Shown here: positions 55,638 to 63,121 of the stretch, in pieces | Layout of the letters: the number at the start of each line of letters is the position of its first letter | How positions within the stretch are numbered: position 1 is the first letter of the stretch | Origin: Gemmatimonadota bacterium | GTDB taxonomy: Bacteria > Gemmatimonadota > Gemmatimonadetes > Gemmatimonadales > GWC2-71-9 | DNA: 64,000 nt | Direction of reading: 5' to 3' | Assembly (NCBI GenBank): GCA_040388535.1 | Contig: JAZKBR010000007.1 | Coordinates: forward strand, 130,862 to 194,861 | Notes under the pieces: model-generated | Seen by the model: the letters and a program-made list of their open reading frames with translations, nothing else | Databases searched by the model: none | Told to the model about the DNA's origin: nothing | Made by a program: the position numbers and the translations under genes

Positions 55638-55691
55638 CTCGGGTACTCCTTCGCACCTGCGACAGGATGTGAGCGTCGAGCCCCGGGACGA

Positions 55692-55724
55692 CAAAAAAGA
55701 CCCGAGGCAGGGACCTGCCGCGGG
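55692..55724 (-). terminator. Intrinsic terminator in the metX leader
   Basis: On the minus strand CCCGCGGCAG and CTGCCTCGGG pair around GTCC (one C/T mismatch), and TCTTTTTTG follows (A-tract 55693-55698 on the plus strand). It lies between the aptamer and the metX ribosome-binding site, so it can stop transcription before metX. The 5' arm GCGGCAGG (plus-strand 55714-55721) can instead pair with TTTGCCGC in aptamer loop 1 (plus-strand 55767-55774). Confidence 0.82.
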
Positions 55725-55730
55725 CGGAAT

Positions 55731-55782
55731 CGCACTTTTAGCATTTATTTTACGTGGTTGCAAGCAGCGGCAAATGACCACG
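55731..55782 (-). ncRNA. SAM-II riboswitch aptamer upstream of metX
   Basis: Read on the minus strand, stem P1 is CGTGGT (55782-55777) with ACCACG (55758-55753). Loop 1 contains CATTT (55776-55772), which pairs with AAATG (55746-55742) to form the H-type pseudoknot. The 3' strand carries the SAM-II signature ATAAATGCTAAAA, nearly the same as ATAAATGTAGCTAAAAA of the metX SAM-II crystal-structure RNA, and TTGCAA sits before the P1 3' arm as in that RNA. The element lies 94 nt before metX, the classical SAM-II target gene. Binding of S-adenosylmethionine should turn the operon off, here probably through the terminator that follows. Confidence 0.87.
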
Positions 55783-55835
55783 ACCCCATCAATTGTCTGA
55801 CTACGTTACCCGGTCGCTGGCGCGACGTCAAGACC

Positions 55836-55867
55836 GGGGATGACGGGCCAGACGGCCCGCCATCCCC
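55836..55867 (-). terminator. Strong hairpin after the S9 peptidase gene
   Basis: On the minus strand GGGGATGGCGGGCC pairs with GGCCCGTCATCCCC (14 bp, one G-U) around GTCT, 8 nt after the peptidase stop. No T-run follows directly. It likely separates the peptidase transcript from the metX leader. Confidence 0.6.
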
Positions 55868-55875
55868 GCTCCCGC

Positions 55876-57993
55876 TTACGAGATCGTCGGGTTCTTCAGC
55901 ACCAGGTTCTCGATGAAGAACTCCATCATCCGCTGCTGATTCATCTGCGAGTGGCCCTGGTCGGGGCCGACCTGCACATCGAAGCTCTTGCCGGCCTTCT
56001 GCAGCGACTGGATCAGCTGCATCATGTTGTTCGGATGCACGTTGTCGTCGGCCGTGCCGTAATAGAGCATCAGGCGACCCTTGAGCGAGTCGGCATACTT
56101 CATCGCCGAGCCATTCAGGTAGCCCTCCTTGTTCTCCTGCGGGATCCACATGTAACGCTCGGTGTAGATCGTGTCGTAATTGTCCCACCCCGTCACCGGC
56201 GATTGCGCGGCCGCGGCCGAGAAGACCTCGGGGTGACGCAGCAGCTCCATCACCGAGCTGTAGCCACCGTATGAGGTGCCGTGAATGCCGACGCGCGCCT
56301 TGTCGACATACGGCCGATTCCAGAGTGACTTGATCCCCTCGGCCATGTCGTCCATTTCCGTCTGGCCCAGCTTGAGATAGAGATCATCCAGCGTGCGCTT
56401 CCCCTGCCCCGGCGTGGCGCGGGTATCGAGGTTGACAATCAGGAAGCCGTACTCGGCCTGCTGATTCCCGGCCCGGAACTGTTCCGTCGCCGTGTTGGAA
56501 GCCGACGCGGGACCGCCGTAGACAGGAACCAGCACCGGATACTTCCGCGCCGGATCGAAATTGGACGGGAAGGCAATCGTGCCGTGCAGCTTGGTCTTGC
56601 CGTCGGCGGCGGTATAGGTAAACATCTCGACCTTCTTCAGCCCGAGCGACTCGAACTTGCTCATGTCGCTCTTCGCCAGCTCTGCCACCACCTTGCCGTT
56701 GGCATCCATCAGGCGCGACACCGGCGGGGTGTCGTGCGTCTGCGCAACGTCGCTGAAGAACTTCGCATCGGGCGAGAGATTCACCGTGTGGGTAAAGGCC
56801 GGATCGGTCAGCCGCTTGTCGCCCTTGCCGTCGAGCCCGACGCGATGCAGCTGCACCTTCATGTAGTTGTCGCCGTCGCGCGCGGTGTACCAGAGCGTCT
56901 TCGCTTTCTCGTCGACGCGCACGATGCTCACCGTCTCGAACTGGTTGGTCGTGATCGGATTCAGCAGCTTGCCGCTGATGTCGTACAGATAGTAGTTCTT
57001 GAAGCCGTTCCGCTCGGACTCCCAGATGAAGCGCTTGTTGTCTTCGAGCCAGCGGATCTGCGGCGTGTTCTCGACCCAGCCGGTGGGCCACTCCTCGTGG
57101 ATGATGACCCGGCACTTTCCGGTCTCGGGTGAGCAGGCCGCGAACTCGAGAATCTGCTGGCGCCGGTTGGTGCGGTTCAGCAGCAACTCGGTCCCGTCGG
57201 GCGACCAGTTCACGTTGTAGGCATAGTGACCCACGACATCGTTGCTCCACGGCTTGCCGTCGCGGATGTCGAGCTTGACCGATTTCCGGGTATTCAGGTC
57301 GTAGACGAAAATGTCGACCACCGGGTTGTCGACGCCGGCCTTGGGATAGGCCTCCACGTCGAGCGAACTCTGGATCTTGGTCTGGTTGAGCTGGAGGTAG
57401 TAGTCGGGCACCGGCTTCTCATCGAAGCGGTAGTACGCCAGCCGAGTGCTCGAGGGGTTCCACCACATCGCGCTCTGCTGCCCCAGCTCCTCGCCATACA
57501 CCCACGAGGCGGTGCCGTACTTGATGCGGTCCTTCTCGTTGCCATCGGTCGTCAGGGCGACCTCGTTGCTGCCACTCGAATCGGCGACGAAGAGATTCCG
57601 GTCGCGATACATCGCCTTCCGCTTGCCATCCGGCGAGAGCGCCGTCGTAGCCTGCCGCCCCCGCCCCGGCGCCCCAGCCGCGCCACGGAATCCGCGCCCC
57701 GGCTGGGTGACGGCGGTGCCCGGCGTGGTGGCTTCGCTGGCCTTCTTCGCGGCCAGGTCGTAGCGCCAGAGCTTGCCGTCGAAGTTGTATTGCAGCGCCT
57801 TGCCGCTGTCGACCCAGGTCGCGTTGATGGCACCCGACTTGACCGAGCCGTTGATCTGACTGGCCATCTTCTGGTACTGATCGTACCCGGGCATCGTCTT
57901 GAGGCGATCCTGGGCGTGACCGCTGACGGTGGCGAACGCGAGGAGCACCAGCGCCGCTGGCACGGCCCGGCCAAGGGACTTCCGCTGCATCAT
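55876..57993 (-). CDS. S9 family peptidase (dipeptidyl-peptidase IV type), exported
   Basis: 705 aa with a signal peptide (AVPAALVLLAFATVSGHAQ). The N-terminal eight-bladed beta-propeller (about 40-460, DPPIV_N) has blade sequences such as SWVYGEELGQQSAMWWNPSS with Glu residues matching the DPP-IV Glu motif that holds the substrate amino terminus. The C-terminal alpha/beta hydrolase has the nucleophile GTSYGG (Ser574), Asp in GTADDNVHP and His in DQGHSQM. It removes N-terminal dipeptides, often X-Pro, in the periplasm. A TATGTT box on the minus strand (plus-strand 58038-58043) may be its -10. Two ATGs stand at the start; both give the same signal peptide. Confidence 0.94.
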   Translation of the reverse strand: MMQRKSLGRAVPAALVLLAFATVSGHAQDRLKTMPGYDQYQKMASQINGSVKSGAINATWVDSGKALQYNFDGKLWRYDLAAKKASEATTPGTAVTQPGRGFRGAAGAPGRGRQATTALSPDGKRKAMYRDRNLFVADSSGSNEVALTTDGNEKDRIKYGTASWVYGEELGQQSAMWWNPSSTRLAYYRFDEKPVPDYYLQLNQTKIQSSLDVEAYPKAGVDNPVVDIFVYDLNTRKSVKLDIRDGKPWSNDVVGHYAYNVNWSPDGTELLLNRTNRRQQILEFAACSPETGKCRVIIHEEWPTGWVENTPQIRWLEDNKRFIWESERNGFKNYYLYDISGKLLNPITTNQFETVSIVRVDEKAKTLWYTARDGDNYMKVQLHRVGLDGKGDKRLTDPAFTHTVNLSPDAKFFSDVAQTHDTPPVSRLMDANGKVVAELAKSDMSKFESLGLKKVEMFTYTAADGKTKLHGTIAFPSNFDPARKYPVLVPVYGGPASASNTATEQFRAGNQQAEYGFLIVNLDTRATPGQGKRTLDDLYLKLGQTEMDDMAEGIKSLWNRPYVDKARVGIHGTSYGGYSSVMELLRHPEVFSAAAAQSPVTGWDNYDTIYTERYMWIPQENKEGYLNGSAMKYADSLKGRLMLYYGTADDNVHPNNMMQLIQSLQKAGKSFDVQVGPDQGHSQMNQQRMMEFFIENLVLKNPTIS

Positions 57994-58084
57994 GAGGGGC
58001 GATCTCCGAAGGATTTTGGCGTTGGGCGAACGACTCGAACATAGTTACGCCTCGACGGGGAGGAGAGTTGCAGCCCCTCCCCCC

Positions 58085-60739
58085 TCAATCCTGCCGTAGC
58101 GCCCGCAGCGGGTCGATCCGGGTGGCTCGCCGGGCCGGCAGCCACGACGCCAGCAGCGCCACGAGCGCGAGGACCAGCGGGACCGTTACGAAGGTGAACG
58201 GGTCCCCCGGAGTGACCCCATATAGCAGCGTCGTCATCGCCCGGGTCAGCAGAATGGCCACGGCGACCCCGATCCCGGCCCCCGACATCGCCACCAGCAA
58301 CCCGCGCTGAAGGATCGATCGGCGGACCAGCGCTGGGTCAGCGCCGAGTGCCATCCGGATCCCGATCTCGTGCGTCCGCCGGGAGACCGCATAGCTCATC
58401 ACTCCATAGACGCCAACCGCCGCAAGCGTAAGCGCCACGATCGCAAAGGTACTGAGCAGGAAGAGATAGAATCGCGGGCCACCGTTGGCAGTAGCGACGA
58501 CTTCGTCCATCGTCGCGACCGCCGAGATCGGCACCGCGGGATCGATGTCGGCAATCGTCGCCCTGATCGCCGGGATGACCGCCGTGGGGTTCCCCGCCGT
58601 CCGTACAACGTACGAGAAATAGTTGCCTCGGCCGAGGCCGGTCATGAACGAATTGTCCTGGAGGAACGGGAGATACAACTCTTCCGCCGCGGGTGCTGCC
58701 CAGTCGCTACGAATGGTATTCTTCGAGACACCGATCACCGTGATCCAGCGCGCCCCTTCTGCGGGATCATCGATGGTGAGCCGCTTGCCGATGGGATCCT
58801 CTCCTGGCCAGTAGTGATCAGCGAGGTACTGATTCACGATCACCACCTCGGGTGCGCCGAGCCGATCCTGCTCAGTCACGTCGCGACCGCGCGTCAGTGG
58901 AATCCCCATCGTCGCGAAGTAGCCCGGCAGGACAATCCGCCACGTCGCGCCCTGGCGCACCCCCGGTGCTGGCGCGGGGCGACCCTCGATCCAGAATGTC
59001 TGTCCCCAGCTATCGCCCGCGATCGGGATGTGGTTGATGGCACCCGCGGCGGTCACGCCGGGAATTGCGCGAATGCGGCGCAGCACCTCCGGGAAGAACC
59101 CGGCGCGCACAGCAGGTGGCGCCTCTCGCGTGCCCCCGACCGAAACGATCATCGTCGCGACGCCTTCCGGAACGAAGCCCGGATCAACACGCTGCAACGC
59201 GATGAAGCTTCTGGTGAGCAACCCGGCGCCCACCAGCAACACCACAGCGAGTGCGAACTGCGAACCAACCAGTACGTCGCGGGCCCGGGCACGGACACCG
59301 CCCTCACTTGAGCCGCGCGCGCCATCTCGCAGCACGGTATTGAGGTCCTGTCCGGCGGACTGCCACGCAGGGGCGACGCCGAAGATCAATCCCGTGACAA
59401 GGCCGAGGAACAGGGTGAAGCCCACAATGTGCCAGTCAAGCGTGATGGTCGCTGCGCGGGGGAGCGTCCCCGGCGCCCAGGCCACGATGGCGCGGGTACC
59501 GAGCCATGCGAGGGAGAGTCCCGCGACGCAACCGAGCCCCGAGAGCACCAGACTCTCGGTAATGAATTGCCGGATCATTCGCTCGCGGGTGGCGCCGATG
59601 GCGCTGCGCACCGCGACCTCGCGCTGCCGCGTCGCGGCGCGAGCGAGCAGCATATGAGCGACATTCGCGCAGGCCATCAATAGCAGCACGGCAACCGCGC
59701 CCATCATCACCAGCAGGGCGGGCCGCACCTGACCGACCACGGTCTCCTGCAACGTGCGCACGGTGGTGTTGGGTGGCACGTCGGGATAGAGCCGTTCAAT
59801 GCGCTTGCTGATGAGCGAGATCTCGGCCTGCGCCGCTTCGAGGGAAACGCCATCACGCAGGCGGGCGAAGACCCGGAGACTCTGCGCGCCACGGTTGGCG
59901 GCCGTCTGGCTCGTGAACGCTCTGGGTGCCCATAGCTGGGTGTTGGTGGCCCAGAACGGCGCAAACTGGAAATCCTGCGGCATCACCCCGACGACCTGAT
60001 ACGATTCCCCGTCGAGCAGGATGCTGCGTTCGATCACGGCCGGATCGCCACCGAAGCGACGCTGCCAGAGACCGTAGCTCAGCACGACGACTCGTTCGTG
60101 ACCCGGCTCGGCCTCATCGGCGCGAAAGACACGGCCGAGCAGCGGCCTGGTGCGCAACAGCGGCAACAGATCGGCGGTGACTCGAAGCGCCGGCAGCTTT
60201 TCTGCGGGCTCCTGTCCCGACAGGTTGGGCCCCCACATCTCGGCGGCGCCCATCGCCTCGAAGGAGCGGCTCTCGCGGCGCCAGTCGAGATAGTTTGCCG
60301 GAGCGACGGGCGAGCGCTCGTTGTGCAGCACCACCACCAGCCGGTCGGAATCGGGATAGTTGAGCGGGCGGAGGAGCACCGCGCTGACCACGGTGTAGAT
60401 CGCCGCCGTGGCACCGATGCCTAGCCCGAGAGCCAGAATCGCTGCGATGGTGAAGCCGGGCGTGCGGCGCAGCGAACGGAAGGCGTAGCGCGCATCACGT
60501 CGCACGGTTTCGAACCACGCCCCCGCCCGCACCTCGCGCACCGACTCCTTGACCTGCTCCACGCCGCCGAGCTCGAGGAGAGCCACGCGACGCGCCTGCG
60601 CCGGGGGCATCCCTGCGCGGATCTTCTCGTCGACGAGTGTGGCAAGGAAGCCGTGCAGTTCGGCGTCGAGGTCGCGATCGGCCGCGTCGTGATACCGGAT
60701 GTTACGCCAGAGCGCCTTCAGCGAGGTGTGGAGTGACAT
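58085..60739 (-). CDS. ADOP-type (duplicated orphan) ABC transporter permease
   Basis: 884 aa. The N terminus has the permease-prefix helical domain (DAELHGFLATLVDEKIRAGM, ARRVALLELGG, QVKESVREVR). Two FtsX/MacB-type permease halves follow: helix LGLGIGATAAIYTVVSAVLLRPL with a MacB-type periplasmic core domain, then three helices, and a second copy with core domain (about 520-730) and final helices with the RTHEIGIRMALGA motif. This is the acidobacterial duplicated orphan permease layout; its ATPase is not encoded nearby. It lies 9 nt behind the padR gene, the usual partner of this family. Confidence 0.93.
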   Translation of the reverse strand: MSLHTSLKALWRNIRYHDAADRDLDAELHGFLATLVDEKIRAGMPPAQARRVALLELGGVEQVKESVREVRAGAWFETVRRDARYAFRSLRRTPGFTIAAILALGLGIGATAAIYTVVSAVLLRPLNYPDSDRLVVVLHNERSPVAPANYLDWRRESRSFEAMGAAEMWGPNLSGQEPAEKLPALRVTADLLPLLRTRPLLGRVFRADEAEPGHERVVVLSYGLWQRRFGGDPAVIERSILLDGESYQVVGVMPQDFQFAPFWATNTQLWAPRAFTSQTAANRGAQSLRVFARLRDGVSLEAAQAEISLISKRIERLYPDVPPNTTVRTLQETVVGQVRPALLVMMGAVAVLLLMACANVAHMLLARAATRQREVAVRSAIGATRERMIRQFITESLVLSGLGCVAGLSLAWLGTRAIVAWAPGTLPRAATITLDWHIVGFTLFLGLVTGLIFGVAPAWQSAGQDLNTVLRDGARGSSEGGVRARARDVLVGSQFALAVVLLVGAGLLTRSFIALQRVDPGFVPEGVATMIVSVGGTREAPPAVRAGFFPEVLRRIRAIPGVTAAGAINHIPIAGDSWGQTFWIEGRPAPAPGVRQGATWRIVLPGYFATMGIPLTRGRDVTEQDRLGAPEVVIVNQYLADHYWPGEDPIGKRLTIDDPAEGARWITVIGVSKNTIRSDWAAPAAEELYLPFLQDNSFMTGLGRGNYFSYVVRTAGNPTAVIPAIRATIADIDPAVPISAVATMDEVVATANGGPRFYLFLLSTFAIVALTLAAVGVYGVMSYAVSRRTHEIGIRMALGADPALVRRSILQRGLLVAMSGAGIGVAVAILLTRAMTTLLYGVTPGDPFTFVTVPLVLALVALLASWLPARRATRIDPLRALRQD

Positions 60740-60748
60740 GGGTGCCCC

Positions 60749-61078
60749 CTAGCTCGCGCGAAGTGCAAAGGCGATGGCGACCGAGATCCGGCCCCATTCG
60801 GCGGTTTCTGTCTTGAGTTGCGCCCGTCCTGCGCGCGTGAGCCGGTAGTACTTGGCGCGGCGGTTGTTTTCGGATTCCCCCCACACGGCGCTGAGCCAGC
60901 CGGCCTCTTCCAACCGGTGTAGCGCCGGGAAGAGCGAGCCGGCCTTGACCTCGAAGGCATCGCGGGTGATCTGCTCGATTCGCCGGGCAATGCCGAGGCC
61001 GTGCATCTCCTCGAGAGTGAGTGCCTTGAGGATCAGGAGGTCGAGGGTACCCTGCAACAGGTTGGTCGGCGGTGTCAT
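60749..61078 (-). CDS. PadR-family transcriptional regulator
   Basis: 109 aa. I prefer the ATG at 61078, which has GGAG 7 nt upstream; an ATG four codons earlier at 61090 is possible. Winged helix: LLQGTLDLLILKAL, EEMHGLGIARRIEQIT, the recognition segment VKAGSLFPALHRLEEAGWL and wing RAKYYRLTRAGRAQL. PadR regulators repress their own operon and release on binding a small ligand. Two dyads sit directly upstream. With the permease behind it, it probably controls the ADOP transporter operon. Confidence 0.93.
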   Translation of the reverse strand: MTPPTNLLQGTLDLLILKALTLEEMHGLGIARRIEQITRDAFEVKAGSLFPALHRLEEAGWLSAVWGESENNRRAKYYRLTRAGRAQLKTETAEWGRISVAIAFALRAS

Positions 61079-61089
61079 CGGCTGCTCCA

Positions 61090-61104
61090 TATAGAGTGTC
61101 TATA
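61090..61104 (-). promoter_or_regulatory. PadR operator dyad, proximal
   Basis: TATAGA-GTG-TCTATA is a perfect 6-bp dyad ending exactly at the upstream ATG of padR. Its centre agrees with the TCTATA-type operators seen in front of padR-permease pairs. A repressor here would block the promoter or the first transcribed bases. Confidence 0.68.
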
Positions 61105-61121
61105 GGAGGGCCGGCGCCGCC

Positions 61122-61140
61122 CCTATAGCATGTCGATAGG
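61122..61140 (-). promoter_or_regulatory. PadR operator dyad, distal
   Basis: CCTATAGCATGTCGATAGG is an imperfect dyad sharing the TATAG/CTATA half-sites with the proximal site, 17 bp away from it. Two sites allow binding of two PadR dimers on the same face. Confidence 0.55.
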
Positions 61141-61238
61141 AGTAGGACACCTGGTCCGGCGAAAGGGTTGCAGGTGGGGGCAAAGGAAGCGCCGCCGCCG
61201 GGGACTCCGGCGGCGGCGCGACCTGCGGAAGGCGGGGG

Positions 61239-61793
61239 TTACTTGCCCTTGGCAGCCCGCGAGGCGGTGATCGCCTCGCCCAGCTCGGTGTAGGAGGTCG
61301 CGTCGACTTCCCGGAACGGGCGGAAGATCTTCGCGATCCGGCCGTCCTTGCCGATGACGAAGGCAACCCGGTTCTCGTAGGGGCGTCCTTCGAGCAGGGT
61401 CGCGTATGCGGCGCCAGCAGACTTGCCGGCGTCGCTCACGAAAGTGAACGGGAACTTCTCATCGGTGGCCCACGAGGCGAGCGCGGCGGCCGAATCGGTG
61501 CTGATGGCGAGGAGTGTGACATCCTTCCCGCCGCCGAAGAGGTCGGCGTACTTGTCGCGATACGCCTTCATCTGGATGGTGCAGCCAGAGGTCCGCGCCT
61601 TCGGGAAGAATGCCAGCACGACCGTGCGACCCCGCAGCTCGGAGAGATGCACCGGCTTGGCCGAGACACCGGTCATGGTGGCAGCAGGGAGGGTGAAGTC
61701 GGGCGCCATGTCGCCGACCTTCGGCCCCGCATCCTGGGCGAGGAGAGCAGCAGGTGCCAGCAGGAGTGCGGCCAGCAGGGTGGTACGGTTCAT
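61239..61793 (-). CDS. Exported peroxiredoxin (BCP/AhpC-TSA type)
   Basis: 184 aa from the ATG at 61793, with GAGGA 5 nt upstream. Signal peptide [17 protein letters not shown]. Thioredoxin-fold peroxiredoxin: [30 protein letters not shown] with peroxidatic Cys71 (the usual TPGC is TSGC here), and [16 protein letters not shown]. No second Cys is seen, so a 1-Cys mechanism with an external reductant is likely. It reduces peroxides in the periplasm. It starts 11 nt after the upstream dehydrogenase stop, and may remove peroxide formed by that oxidation step. Confidence 0.92.
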   Translation of the reverse strand: MNRTTLLAALLLAPAALLAQDAGPKVGDMAPDFTLPAATMTGVSAKPVHLSELRGRTVVLAFFPKARTSGCTIQMKAYRDKYADLFGGGKDVTLLAISTDSAAALASWATDEKFPFTFVSDAGKSAGAAYATLLEGRPYENRVAFVIGKDGRIAKIFRPFREVDATSYTELGEAITASRAAKGK

Positions 61794-61804
61794 CGTTGTC
61801 CTCT

Positions 61805-63034
61805 TCACTTGGGGGTCGGAATCACGCGCCAGACCTTGCCGCTGGCGTCGGAGGAGATGTAGAGCGCACTGCCATCGGGTGCGGCGGCCACGCCACTCGG
61901 TCGCACCGAGATCTCGCTACCGGCACCGCTGGCGAAGGTGGTGTACTGACCGGTCGGCTTGCCGTTCTGGAACGGAATGAAGACGACGCGATAGCCGGCC
62001 TGCGGCAACGGTGCGCGGTTCCACGAACCGTGGAACGCGAGGAAGGCACCGCCATTGAAGCCGGCACCGAACGCGGTTCCGGTGTAGAACGTCAGCGCGA
62101 GCGGTGCCCAGTGTCCCGGGAACGCAATCAGCGGCTGGGTCTTCTGGCCGCACTCACCCTGCTTGATGCCATCGCCGCCATACTCGGGCGCCTGCACTTT
62201 CTGGTGGGCAATCGGATCGAAGTAGCAGTAGGGCCAGCCGAAGTCGGCTCCCTTCGTGATCATCCCGAATTCTTCCGCCGGCTTCTCGGCATTGTCACTG
62301 TCGCTGAAGCCCCAATTGGCCGAGAGCTGATCGCGACCGTGGCTGGCACCGAAGAGGATACCCGTCGTCGGCTGGACCGCGGTGGCCATCATGTTGCGCA
62401 TTCCGGTCGCCCAGCGCTCACCGTCGGTCGGCTTCTGGTTCGACTTGCTGGCATCGTAGCGCCAGATGCCGGCACGCACGGCGAGCTCGGCGCAAGGCCG
62501 CTGCCCCGGAGACCTTTCCTTGCGGTCTTCGACCTGACATGAGTTGGTGTTGGAGCCGTGATCGACGAAGAGGAAACCATCCTTCCCCATTGCGAGAGTC
62601 TTGGCGGTGTGCCCGCCCGTGGGCAGCCCTGAGACAACAACCGTTGCCGGGCCGTCGGGGGCGAGCGAGCCGCTCTTGTAACCGAAGCGCATCACCTGAT
62701 CGGCCGGAGCGAAGTAGACCGCGTCCTTGCCGACGGCGACGCCCGTGCCGGAACCGGCCACGAAGGTTGCGGTCGTGTCGGAATGGCCATCCTTGTCCCG
62801 ATCACGCAACAGGAAGAGTCCGCCGGCGCGACCCTGCGCGGCGACGAAGAGATCCCCGTTGGGAGCCACGGCGATGTGTCGCGCGCCGGGCACGGTCGCG
62901 AAGAGCGTGGCGCAGAAGCCCTTGGCCAGCGTCAGCCCGCCATTATCGGTATCGCACTTCGGCGGAGCGGGATTCCGGAAGGCGAGCAGCGCCAGCGCGG
63001 CGACCGGAAGGACCAGGAAGGAAAAGCGTCGCAT
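61805..63034 (-). CDS. PQQ-type sugar (sorbosone) dehydrogenase-like beta-propeller protein
   Basis: 409 aa from the ATG at 63034, which begins the signal peptide ([18 protein letters not shown]). Six-bladed propeller of the soluble glucose/L-sorbosone dehydrogenase family: [80 protein letters not shown] and [20 protein letters not shown]. Histidine and Arg residues in these loops match those around PQQ in the family. It would oxidise an aldose in the periplasm and hand electrons to a cytochrome. A very similar gene lies upstream on the same strand. Confidence 0.9.
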   Translation of the reverse strand: MRRFSFLVLPVAALALLAFRNPAPPKCDTDNGGLTLAKGFCATLFATVPGARHIAVAPNGDLFVAAQGRAGGLFLLRDRDKDGHSDTTATFVAGSGTGVAVGKDAVYFAPADQVMRFGYKSGSLAPDGPATVVVSGLPTGGHTAKTLAMGKDGFLFVDHGSNTNSCQVEDRKERSPGQRPCAELAVRAGIWRYDASKSNQKPTDGERWATGMRNMMATAVQPTTGILFGASHGRDQLSANWGFSDSDNAEKPAEEFGMITKGADFGWPYCYFDPIAHQKVQAPEYGGDGIKQGECGQKTQPLIAFPGHWAPLALTFYTGTAFGAGFNGGAFLAFHGSWNRAPLPQAGYRVVFIPFQNGKPTGQYTTFASGAGSEISVRPSGVAAAPDGSALYISSDASGKVWRVIPTPK

Positions 63035-63081
63035 GGGAGCCACGGAGTCGGAGGTTCTGAAACGGGACGACCGAGCTTTCA

Positions 63082-63087
63082 ATTATA
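63082..63087 (-). promoter_or_regulatory. TATAAT -10 box
   Basis: The minus strand reads CGCTATAATTG, a full-consensus -10, 48 nt before the ATG at 63034. No convincing -35 is seen. It would drive the sorbosone-dehydrogenase-like and peroxiredoxin genes. Confidence 0.5.
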
Positions 63088-63121
63088 GCGTATCAGGCAG
63101 TCGCGGTAGCGACGGCCGGAA

